Source of the DNA: Candidatus Glassbacteria bacterium RIFCSPLOWO2_12_FULL_58_11
GTDB lineage: Bacteria; Gemmatimonadota; Glassbacteria; GWA2-58-10
Direction of reading: 5' to 3'
Length of the DNA: 16,166 bases
Assembly (NCBI GenBank): GCA_001780825.1
Contig: MFIX01000030.1
Coordinates: forward strand, 1-16,166
The stretch's first letter is position 1. Every line of letters begins with the position of its first letter. Position numbers and translations under genes: made by a program. Below are positions 1 to 6,712 of this stretch, piece after piece. The notes below the pieces were generated by a model. That model worked only from the letters and a program-made list of their open reading frames with translations, did not search any database and had not been told where the DNA came from.

Positions 1-1
1 C

Positions 2-1225
2 CTGATCGGCTTTGTCCTTTTGATCGGGGAGATCACCCTGGGCCGTCACACCCAGCGCAACCCGGTGGGGGTTTACCGTCATCTGGCACCGAAATCGCCG
101 TGGAGCGCAGTCGGCGTGATCGCGGTGCTGACCGCCTGGGGCGTGCTGGCTTACTACAGCGTGGTGGCCGGCTGGACCCTGAGTTACACTCTCACGACCG
201 CGGAGGGCCATTTCAGCGCCCGCCTGACCCAGGAGCAGATCGCCGGGATTTTCGGCCAGACCGTGGCCAACCCCTACAAGGCGATTTTCTGGCATTTCGG
301 ATTCATGCTGCTGACTGTCGGGGTGGTGATGGGCGGAGTGAAACAGGGGATCGAGCGCTGGTCGACAATCTTGATGCCGCTGCTGCTGATTATCCTGATC
401 CTGCTGGTAATCCGCTCGATCACTCTGGAAGGGGCCGAGGTCGGCCTGCTGAAATACCTTCGGGCGGACTGGAGCAAGGTTACGGGGCGCACCTTTATCG
501 CGGCGCTCGGCCAGGCGGTTTTCTCGCTCAGCCTGGGGGCTGGCACGATGATTACCTATGGCAGCTATATGAACCGGCAGGAGAATATTGTCCGCTCGGC
601 CGCCGTGGTCTGCTTTGCCGACACGCTGGTGGCCATTCTCGCCGGGCTGGCGATATTCCCGGCGCTTTTCACCATGCAGGGCATGGAGCCGGAGGTTGGT
701 GCCAAGCTCATTTTTATCGTCCTGCCCCGGCTGTTCAGCGAAATTCCCTTCGGCACTCTTTTCGGAACCGGTTTTTTCGTCCTGCTGGTGGTGGCCGCCC
801 TAACCAGCAGCATCTCGCTGCTCGAAGTCCCGGTGGCCTATTTTGTTGATGAGCGGGGCTGGAAAAGGCGCAAGGCCACGATTTTCTGCGGGCTGATCGC
901 TTTTGGGGCCGGCATTTTCAGCGCCCTGAGTGCCGGCGCGGTGGACAGTCTTACCAACATGCTGACTATCGGATCCCGGACCCTGGGTTTCCTGGATATC
1001 ATGGATCTGGCAATCGGCCAGTGCTCGATGACTTTCGGCGCGATGATGGTCGCGCTGTTTGTCGGCTGGCGTTGGGGCACCCGGCACTTTATCAGGGAAA
1101 TTGCTCATGGGGATGATCCGAGCTTTATTAGAAAGGTTATCGCTTTTCAGATCCGCTACATCTGTCCGCTGGTGCTGATCGGACTGATTATTTACCTGTT
1201 TTTCAACCCTAACGCCTTCGCCTGA
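2..1225 (+). CDS. Sodium-dependent transporter, NSS (SNF) family, 5' end missing
   Basis: The frame is open from the first bases of the window, so the true start lies upstream; the ATG at 20 is internal. The 407 visible codons begin in what matches TM2 of the neurotransmitter:sodium symporter family (LLIGEITLGR, compare the family's LLLELALGQ). TM1, with its usual sodium-site GN.WRFPY motif, is therefore outside the window. Visible landmarks in order are YYSVVAGWTL (TM3, about nt 152), a glycine-rich TM6-like stretch around GQAVFSLSLGAGTM, FADTLVAILAGLAIFP (TM7) and AALTSSISLLEVPVAYF (TM8, with the Ser residues expected near the second sodium site). A hydrophobic C-terminal helix ends in NPNAFA. 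Bacterial members import amino acids with sodium at the inner membrane; the substrate cannot be read from the sequence. A second sodium-coupled transporter gene starts 38 bases downstream, so the two are probably cotranscribed. Confidence 0.9.
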   Translation: MIGFVLLIGEITLGRHTQRNPVGVYRHLAPKSPWSAVGVIAVLTAWGVLAYYSVVAGWTLSYTLTTAEGHFSARLTQEQIAGIFGQTVANPYKAIFWHFGFMLLTVGVVMGGVKQGIERWSTILMPLLLIILILLVIRSITLEGAEVGLLKYLRADWSKVTGRTFIAALGQAVFSLSLGAGTMITYGSYMNRQENIVRSAAVVCFADTLVAILAGLAIFPALFTMQGMEPEVGAKLIFIVLPRLFSEIPFGTLFGTGFFVLLVVAALTSSISLLEVPVAYFVDERGWKRRKATIFCGLIAFGAGIFSALSAGAVDSLTNMLTIGSRTLGFLDIMDLAIGQCSMTFGAMMVALFVGWRWGTRHFIREIAHGDDPSFIRKVIAFQIRYICPLVLIGLIIYLFFNPNAFA

Positions 1226-1263
1226 TTCGCGCCACAGCAGCCTTGGCCATTGCGGGAGCATCG

Positions 1264-2622
1264 ATGAATGAGTTTACCGGCCTGGTTCTGAAATTGGAAC
1301 AATTCATGTATTCGCCGTGGTTCGTGATTACCCTGCTGGGCACCGGGGTGCTGCTGACCATCCGGACCCGCTTTATCCAGTTCCGCAAGTTCGGCGCTTC
1401 CATGAAATTGATTTATTCAGGGGCGATGCACAAGCAGGCGGATAGCGGGGCGGCAGGCGATATCTCGCCGTTCCAGGCGCTCAGTACCGCGCTGGCGGCC
1501 ACTGTCGGGCTGGGAAATATTGCCGGAGTGGCCACGGCGCTGGCCTTGGGCGGCCCGGGGGCGATATTCTGGATGTGGATGACCGCCATTTTCGGTATGG
1601 CGACAATTTATTCGGAGGCGATGCTCTCGATTAAATTCCGCTCGGTCGCCAGGGATGGGAGCATGTCCGGCGGGCCGATGCACTATATCTCCAAAGGCTT
1701 AAAACATCATCAATTCGGTAAAATTCTCGCCGCTGTTTTTGCGATCACCGGGAGCATGGCCTGTCTGCTTAGCACCGGCTGCATGATGCAATCCAACTCG
1801 ATTGCCCTGAGCTTCAAATCCAGCTTCGGCGTGCCTTTCTGGATCAGCGGCGCGGTGCTCGCGTTCATGACCGGCCTGGTAACCATCGGTGGGATCAAGC
1901 GTATCGGGGTGGTGGTGGAAAAACTGGTCCCCTTCATGATCGTATTTTATCTCGCTTCTTCAATGATTATTTTGCTGGTCAAGGTTCAGGAAATCCCGGC
2001 CAGCCTGATGTTAATCATCCGGAGTGCTTTCACGCCGGTTGCCGCGGTCGGCGGATTCGCCGGAGCGGGAGTGATTGCCGCCATGCAGTTCGGGGTCAGC
2101 CGCGGAGTGTTGTCCAACGAAGCCGGCTTGGGCTCGAGCCCAATCGCCCACGGCGCAGCCAGGGAGGATGACCCCAACCGCCAGGGAATCCTGGCCATGA
2201 GCGGTGTTTTCATCGACACCATCGTGGTTTGCACGATCTCGGCCCTGGTTTACCTGACCAGCGGCGCCTGGACCAGCGGCCTGACCTCCACCAATCTGGC
2301 GACCCTGGCTTTTGACAGTGTGCTGCCCCAGGGCCATCTGCTGGTTACTTTCAGCGCCCTGCTCTTCGGCTTCAGCACCCTGCTCGGCTGGTCCTATTAT
2401 GGCGAACAGTGCATTCAGTACATGCTCGGAATGAGAGTGGTGAACCCGTACCGGTACTTATTCGTGATCTTCGTTTTCACCGGCGCGGTGATCAAGCTCG
2501 ACCTGGTCTGGAGCATCGGCACGATCGCCAATGCCTGCATGGCCCTGCCGAACCTGGTGGGCCTGATCGCCCTGAGCGGAATTGTCGGCGCTATCGCGGT
2601 CAACCGGAAAGCTTCCTCCTGA
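1264..2622 (+). CDS. Alanine/glycine:cation symporter, AGCS family
   Basis: This 452-aa inner-membrane protein is a sodium/alanine (or glycine) symporter. The family signature is clear at residues 96-111 (GGPGAIFWMWMTAIFG), preceded by the conserved LSTALAATVGLGNIAGVA segment and followed by YSEAMLSIKFR. Further conserved parts are SGGPMHYI, GVSRGVLSNEAGLGSSPIAH and a C-terminal LLGWSYYGEQC. Length is at the lower end of the family's usual 450-550 aa and looks complete. I chose ATG 1264 because GGAG at 1254-1257 sits 6 bases ahead of it; the frame is open further up to a TTG at 1243, which lacks such a site. The product would import small neutral amino acids using the sodium gradient, alongside the NSS transporter just upstream. 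Substrate choice between alanine and glycine is not visible. Confidence 0.95.
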   Translation: MNEFTGLVLKLEQFMYSPWFVITLLGTGVLLTIRTRFIQFRKFGASMKLIYSGAMHKQADSGAAGDISPFQALSTALAATVGLGNIAGVATALALGGPGAIFWMWMTAIFGMATIYSEAMLSIKFRSVARDGSMSGGPMHYISKGLKHHQFGKILAAVFAITGSMACLLSTGCMMQSNSIALSFKSSFGVPFWISGAVLAFMTGLVTIGGIKRIGVVVEKLVPFMIVFYLASSMIILLVKVQEIPASLMLIIRSAFTPVAAVGGFAGAGVIAAMQFGVSRGVLSNEAGLGSSPIAHGAAREDDPNRQGILAMSGVFIDTIVVCTISALVYLTSGAWTSGLTSTNLATLAFDSVLPQGHLLVTFSALLFGFSTLLGWSYYGEQCIQYMLGMRVVNPYRYLFVIFVFTGAVIKLDLVWSIGTIANACMALPNLVGLIALSGIVGAIAVNRKASS

Positions 2623-2688
2623 GAGCGCGGACTGTAGCCGGCTCGAAATTACTGAAACATTAGCGCACCCCGAAACCGTTTGTTTAAT

Positions 2689-3516
2689 ATGCTAATCGTC
2701 ATCCGCATATTCTATATTATCGCGCTGATCCTCTATGCGGTATCGGCGCTGAAATATGTCCGGGCCTTTAATCCCAAAAACTCGCGTCTCCTTCCGCACC
2801 GGACAGCCGCCGCCAATTTCGGGGCCGTGTTCAACCTGCTGGGCCTGGTAACCTATTCGATTTACCTTCGGCAGGCGCCTTTCCTGGGGATGTTCCAGGG
2901 GTTCATCTTTGCCGCCTGCGTGCTGACCCTGCTTTTTCTGATAATCTCCCGCCAGGTCGAAAGTGAGATTTCCCTGGGACTGATAGTCATGCCGCTGGTC
3001 AGCCTTTTTGCACTGATCGGGATTTTTACCCCCCTGGAGCGGATTAGCGACCCCATGCTGGCTCCCAATCCCTGGTTCATCCTCCACGTCTCGGTGGCCC
3101 TGTTCAGCTACGGTGCTTTCGCTGTCGCTTTCGCCTGCAGCATTCTATACCTGCTGCTGCATCGCGAGATAAAATCCAAGACCCTGGGAACCTATTTCGA
3201 GCGCCTGCCCTCGCTGGATGAGCTGGATCACCTGACCTACCTGTCAGTTACTATCGGCTTTCTGGCGCTGACTGTCTCGATCGCCACCGGCATGGCCTGG
3301 ACACATGACCGCCTGGGCAAACTGCTGCAACTGGATATAAAGGAAATAATCACCTTTATCAACTGGCTGATTTTTGCCCTGTACCTGCACAGCCGCCTTT
3401 ATGGCGGCTGGCGCGGCAGGCGCGCGGCATGGATCGCCATTCTGGGTTTCGGAGTGGTTCTGTTCAATTTCTTGGTGGTTACGATATTGCTGTCCAGGAC
3501 CCACTCCTATCTGTAA
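2689..3516 (+). CDS. HemX/CcsA-like cytochrome c assembly family membrane protein
   Basis: A 275-aa polytopic inner-membrane protein of the CcmC/CcsA/HemX superfamily. The N-terminal helix (IRIFYIIALILYAVSALKYV) and the conserved WFILHVSVALFSYGAFAVAF segment are typical, as is the C-terminal WLIFALYLHSRLYGGWRGRR stretch ending in SRTHSYL. Possible haem-ligating histidines are His133, His206, His234 and His272. The tryptophan-rich WWD motif of true cytochrome c synthetases is degenerate: where CcsA has WG.YW.WDPKE this protein reads LGKLLQLDIKE. This favours a HemX-type role; HemX is encoded beside hemA in many bacteria and lowers HemA levels in Bacillus. The gene sits 31 bases before sirC and two genes before hemA, which fits. 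ATG 2689 is the chosen start; a TTG at 2680 is in frame, and neither has a strong ribosome site. A role in cytochrome c assembly remains possible. Confidence 0.85.
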   Translation: MLIVIRIFYIIALILYAVSALKYVRAFNPKNSRLLPHRTAAANFGAVFNLLGLVTYSIYLRQAPFLGMFQGFIFAACVLTLLFLIISRQVESEISLGLIVMPLVSLFALIGIFTPLERISDPMLAPNPWFILHVSVALFSYGAFAVAFACSILYLLLHREIKSKTLGTYFERLPSLDELDHLTYLSVTIGFLALTVSIATGMAWTHDRLGKLLQLDIKEIITFINWLIFALYLHSRLYGGWRGRRAAWIAILGFGVVLFNFLVVTILLSRTHSYL

Positions 3517-3535
3517 GCCGTGGGCCGAGGCCCGG

Positions 3536-3547
3536 GGAGGTGCGCCG
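3536..3547 (+). promoter_or_regulatory. Shine-Dalgarno that fixes the GTG start of sirC
   Basis: GGAGG at 3536-3540 lies 7 bases before GTG 3548. The reading frame stays open upstream into the hemX-like gene, so this site decides the start. The shorter product begins exactly where the Met8/CysG N-terminal family begins. A small GC-rich hairpin (GGGCC/GGCCC, 3522-3533) lies just upstream. Confidence 0.75.
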
Positions 3548-4204
3548 GTGGAACGCACGGCGGCAAAATATTACCCGGTTTTTCTCGAGCTGACAGGCCG
3601 GCGCTGCCTGGTAGTCGGGGCGGGAAAGGTGGCCCTGCGCAAGGTGCGCGCCCTGCTCGAGGCCGGGGCCGAGGTAAGCCTGGTGAGCCCGGAGGCGCTG
3701 GAGGAGCTGAAAAAGCTGGTGGTGCAAGGCGCGATCCGCTGGCGGCGCGGAGAATTTGAGGACGGCGATCTGGACGGCGTATTTCTGGTTATCGGCGCGA
3801 CCGATGATCCGGAGGTGAACCGCCGGGTTTACCGGGCCGCGGATAAAGCCTCCCGGATGGTCAATATCGTGGATGAACCGGAGCTCTGCAACTTTATCGT
3901 CCCCTCAGTCCTCACGCGCGGAGACTTTCAGGTCGCCGTATCCTCGGGCGGGGCCAGCCCCATTCTGGCGCGCAAGGTACGGGAGGTGTTGGGTTACAGG
4001 TTCGGCCCAGAGTACGCCGTGGTGGTGGATGAGCTGGCCCGTCTCAGGCGGGAGCTCAAGGAGCGAGTGCCCCGGGAGGAGAGGAGCAGACAGTTCTGGG
4101 AAATGCTGATCGATCTGGATTTCTTCGACAGTCTGGAAGGACCGGAGATCCGCGCCAGGATCAAGGAGCGTGCCGAGCAATGCCTATCGCAGTTGGCGGA
4201 CTGA
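3548..4204 (+). CDS. sirC: Precorrin-2 dehydrogenase (SirC / Met8 / CysG N-terminal family)
   Basis: This 218-aa cytoplasmic enzyme oxidises precorrin-2 to sirohydrochlorin with NAD+; some relatives also insert iron to give siroheme. Residues 7-13 (KYYPVFL) and the Rossmann motif VVGAGKVALRK (glycines near residues 24-26) match the N-terminal domain. The conserved block MVNIVDEPELCNFIVPS carries Asp109, at the position of the catalytic Asp in CysG and Met8p. SSGGASPILARKVR (about 132-145) is the family's SGG.SP.LAR motif. The C-terminal helical part is short, as in single-function SirC proteins. The start is GTG 3548; the longer open frame reading back to 3374 overlaps the preceding gene and has no family similarity. 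The 3' end overlaps hemA by 25 bases. With the CobA-HemD fusion downstream it supplies the siroheme branch. Whether it also chelates iron is undecided. Confidence 0.93.
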   Translation: MERTAAKYYPVFLELTGRRCLVVGAGKVALRKVRALLEAGAEVSLVSPEALEELKKLVVQGAIRWRRGEFEDGDLDGVFLVIGATDDPEVNRRVYRAADKASRMVNIVDEPELCNFIVPSVLTRGDFQVAVSSGGASPILARKVREVLGYRFGPEYAVVVDELARLRRELKERVPREERSRQFWEMLIDLDFFDSLEGPEIRARIKERAEQCLSQLAD

Positions 4205-5463
4205 ACCACCGGGTGGCGCCACTCGAGCTGCGGGAAAAGCTCGCATTTTCGGGAGCCGAGCTGAAGGCGAAGCTCGCCCGGATGGCCGAGGCGCGGGGAT
4301 TGGAGGAGCTGGTGGTGCTCTCCACCTGCAACCGGACGGAGGTCTATGCCCAGGGGCAGGCCGAGGAAACGCTCAAGCCCGGCATCGAGAGCATCCTGAG
4401 CGATAAGTTCGGCGCGCAGGTCAATCTGGAGGATATCAATTTCTACCACTACTTCGACCGGAAAGCGGCCACCCACTTGTTCCGGGTAGCCTCCAGCCTG
4501 GACTCGCTGGTCCTGGGAGAGAACCAGATCCTGGGACAGGTGCGCGAGGCCTACCGTCTGGCCCAGGAGGCGCACAGCGCGGGCCGGGTCCTCTCGCGCT
4601 TATTTCAACAGGCCGTACGGGCCGGCAAGCGCTCGCGGACCGAGACCGCAATCAGCAGCGGAGCGGTGAGTGTCAGCTCGGCAGCGGTTGACCTGGCGCG
4701 CAAGATTTTCGGCGACCTCGCGGGCAAGGAGGCGCTGATCCTGGGCGCCGGGGAGGCCAGCGAGCTCACCCTGTCGCTGCTGATCAACTCCGGCGTGGAA
4801 TCGGTGCTGGTCTCCAACCGCACCTACCGCAAGGCGGTCGAGCTGGCGGTGACCTATCACGGTACGGCGATTAATTTCGAGGAATTCCCGGTCTACCTGG
4901 CCCAGGCTGACATCCTGATCAGCTCCACCAGCGCCCCAAGCTTCATTCTGACCCGGGAGCGGGCGGGAAAAATCCTCTCCAGAAGGGACAAGCCGATATT
5001 CATGATCGACCTCGCCGTGCCGCGGGATATCGATCCCGCCCTGGCCGAATACGACAATGCCTTCCTGTACAATATCGACGACCTGGTGTCGGTGGTCGAG
5101 AAAAACGTCGAGGAGCGCAGATCTCAGATCGGCCTGGTGGATGAAATCGTGGCCACCGAGGCCGCGGAATTCATGAGCTGGTACGAGTCGCTGGCCGTGG
5201 TCCCGCTTATCCGGAGCCTGCACGACCGGATGAACCGAATCCGGAGCGAAGAGTTAAACCGCGCCCTGGGCAAGCTGGAACACCTTTCCGAAAACGACCG
5301 CCAGCAGGTTGAGCGCCTGACCGTGCAGATGCTGAATAAATTCCTCCACGGCCCGACCAGCCGTCTCAAGGAGAATCCCGCCAAGCTGGCCCGCATGGAG
5401 CCGGCCGAGCTGCTGCGTTTTCTGTTCATGCTGGATGAGGAGGGCGCCGGTGGACGGGAATAA
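4180..5463 (+). CDS. hemA: Glutamyl-tRNA reductase
   Basis: HemA reduces glutamyl-tRNA(Glu) with NADPH to glutamate-1-semialdehyde, the first committed step of the C5 tetrapyrrole pathway. The 427-aa protein is of normal length. The start MPIAVGGLNHRVAPLELRE and the catalytic STCNRTEVYA block put the nucleophile at Cys50, as in the E. coli enzyme. GENQILGQVREAY is the conserved catalytic-domain motif. The NADPH domain follows with LILGAGEASELT and VSNRTY. ISSTSAP and MIDLAVPRDIDP precede the long C-terminal dimerisation helix. ATG 4180 lies inside the 3' end of sirC, with AAGGAG at 4163-4168 upstream, so the two genes are probably translationally coupled. The 3' end overlaps hemC by 14 bases. 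The HemX-like gene two positions upstream may control its level. The partner enzyme HemL is not in this window. Confidence 0.98.
   Translation: MPIAVGGLNHRVAPLELREKLAFSGAELKAKLARMAEARGLEELVVLSTCNRTEVYAQGQAEETLKPGIESILSDKFGAQVNLEDINFYHYFDRKAATHLFRVASSLDSLVLGENQILGQVREAYRLAQEAHSAGRVLSRLFQQAVRAGKRSRTETAISSGAVSVSSAAVDLARKIFGDLAGKEALILGAGEASELTLSLLINSGVESVLVSNRTYRKAVELAVTYHGTAINFEEFPVYLAQADILISSTSAPSFILTRERAGKILSRRDKPIFMIDLAVPRDIDPALAEYDNAFLYNIDDLVSVVEKNVEERRSQIGLVDEIVATEAAEFMSWYESLAVVPLIRSLHDRMNRIRSEELNRALGKLEHLSENDRQQVERLTVQMLNKFLHGPTSRLKENPAKLARMEPAELLRFLFMLDEEGAGGRE
5437..5449 (+). promoter_or_regulatory. Shine-Dalgarno that fixes the GTG start of hemC
   Basis: GAGGAGGG at 5437-5444, within the end of hemA, ends 5 bases before GTG 5450. 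It favours this GTG over the in-frame ATG at 5435, which overlaps the site itself. The 11 bases GCGCCGGTGGA around the GTG are identical at the sirC start. Confidence 0.75.
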
Positions 5464-6379
5464 GCTCAAAATCGGTTCGCGGGGCAGCCAGCTCGCGCTC
5501 TGGCAGGCCAACCATATCAAGGACAGGCTTACCGGCCAGTATCCCGGGCTGGCTGTCGAGCTAAAAATCATAAAAACTCTAGGCGACAAGGTCCAGGATG
5601 TCGCCCTGGCCAAAGTGGGCGGCAAAGGCTTGTTCACCAAGGAGATCGAGGAGGCGATCCTGGCCGGGAAAGTCGATCTGGCGGTGCACAGCCTCAAGGA
5701 CCTGCCTACCGAACTGCCCTCCGGCTTGATCGCCGGTATAATCACCCGCCGGACTCATGGCTCGGATGCCTTGATCAGCCGGGATAATGTGCCGCTCAAG
5801 CTCCTGCCAGCCGGCAGCCGGGTGGGGACCAGCAGCCTGAGAAGAAAGGTGCAGCTGCGCGACCTGCGGCCGGACCTTCATTTTCTCGACCTGCGAGGCA
5901 ATGTCGATACCCGGTTGAAAAAGCTCGACCGCGGCGAGTACGAGGCGATTGTTCTGGCGCAGGCCGGCCTGGTCCGCCTGGGGCTGGAGAGCCGGATCAC
6001 CGAGCTCTTTACTCCGCGGCAGATGGTGCCGGCCGCCGGGCAGGGCGCCCTGGCTCTAGAATACCGCGAGGGTGACAGCCGCACCGCGGAGTTGCTGGGG
6101 TTCCTCCAGGACCCGGACACTGCTCTGGAGGTCGAGGCGGAGCGGGACTTTCTGCATGAACTGGGTGGGGGCTGCCAGGTGCCGATCGGAGTGCGGGCGG
6201 TGTTGAAAGAGGATGGCCGGCTCGAGCTCGAGGCAATGATCTCGGACCTTCACGGGACCCGCCTCATGCGAGATTCACTGACCAACCATCCCGACAAGAA
6301 GCCGGGAAAGATTCTGGCCGGGAGGATGCTCGAAGCGGGCGGAAGGGCAATTCTCGAGGAAATACTGGGAGCGGAATGA
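5450..6379 (+). CDS. hemC: Hydroxymethylbilane synthase (porphobilinogen deaminase)
   Basis: HemC joins four porphobilinogens into the linear tetrapyrrole hydroxymethylbilane in the cytoplasm. From GTG 5450 the product is 309 aa, the usual length. The N-terminal LKIGSRGSQLALWQA motif, GGKGLFTKEIEEA and HSLKDLPTELP are all present. Asp84, the catalytic residue, falls at the same number as in E. coli. SSLRRKVQL and DLRGNVDTRL hold the substrate-binding arginines, and AAGQGALALEYR is conserved. The dipyrromethane cofactor cysteine is Cys242 in ELGGGCQVPIG. The first codons overlap hemA by 14 bases, so hemA and hemC are coupled. No T-rich terminator follows the stop; instead the next gap holds a large inverted repeat before cobA-hemD. 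Confidence 0.98.
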   Translation: MDGNKLKIGSRGSQLALWQANHIKDRLTGQYPGLAVELKIIKTLGDKVQDVALAKVGGKGLFTKEIEEAILAGKVDLAVHSLKDLPTELPSGLIAGIITRRTHGSDALISRDNVPLKLLPAGSRVGTSSLRRKVQLRDLRPDLHFLDLRGNVDTRLKKLDRGEYEAIVLAQAGLVRLGLESRITELFTPRQMVPAAGQGALALEYREGDSRTAELLGFLQDPDTALEVEAERDFLHELGGGCQVPIGVRAVLKEDGRLELEAMISDLHGTRLMRDSLTNHPDKKPGKILAGRMLEAGGRAILEEILGAE

Positions 6380-6712
6380 GATTGCTCCGGGCAGACAGGT
6401 TCTAAGGCATAGAAAAACGTCAAAGGCACTGTAGTGGAAAGATATAAGGTGCGGCCCCGGCATCCTTTTTGCCAGAGCGCCGCGAGCTGGTTGGCTGACA
6501 GCGGTGTTTCCGCAAAAAGGATGCCGGGGCCGCACCGCTCAAAGCTCTATCCATCCGGTGCCTTTTTCCCTTGAATTATTAACTGGCCCTGGGAATTTAA
6601 GCTGTTGGGTGGCGTATGGCAGTGTGTCGACAAAGTGATTTGTTTTTTTACTCCTGACCTTAACAGGATTCAAAGGAAGTTAGTGAAGTGAATCAATTCC
6701 CTGAGAAAATCC
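6380..6712. other. 333-base gap between hemC and cobA-hemD
   Basis: No plausible gene is seen. The left half is dominated by the inverted repeat at 6448-6536 and its weaker outer arms. The right half (about 6566-6700) is more AT-rich than the surrounding genes and probably carries the promoter of cobA-hemD, but I found no convincing -35/-10 pair. I saw no B12 box or other cobalamin riboswitch core. Only a weak GAG (6703-6705) precedes the ATG at 6713. Confidence 0.6.
6448..6536. repeat. Large inverted repeat with perfect 25-bp arms
   Basis: Arms 6448-6472 and 6512-6536 are perfect reverse complements (GGTGCGGCCCCGGCATCCTT... and its mirror) around a 39-base loop. The symmetry continues outward imperfectly: AAAGGCAC at 6422-6429 pairs with GTGCCTTT at 6558-6565, and the bases between also match in part with small gaps. 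The full element may therefore span about 6422-6565. There is no run of T after either arm, so it is not a typical intrinsic terminator, and I see no clear target-site duplication. It could be a small non-autonomous palindromic element or a structured transcript segment between hemC and cobA-hemD. Confidence 0.9.

Noticed and set aside
100..849. 249-codon alternative frame inside the NSS transporter
   Set aside because: It is an out-of-frame shadow; the transporter frame shows conserved NSS motifs across the same bases.
3374..3547. Longer N-terminus for the SirC protein
   Set aside because: These 58 codons overlap the hemX-like gene, have no family similarity, and are made unnecessary by the strong ribosome site before GTG 3548.
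5254..5745. Minus-strand 163-codon frame across the hemA-hemC junction
   Set aside because: It spans two certain genes on the opposite strand and has no recognisable features.
6448..6536. Inverted repeat as an intrinsic terminator of hemC
   Set aside because: The loop is 39 bases and neither strand has a T-run after the stem.
6380..6712. Cobalamin riboswitch ahead of cobA-hemD
   Set aside because: No B12-box-like core or the conserved GCCACTG end was found; only a partial resemblance (GGCACTG at 6425-6431) in the repeat arm.
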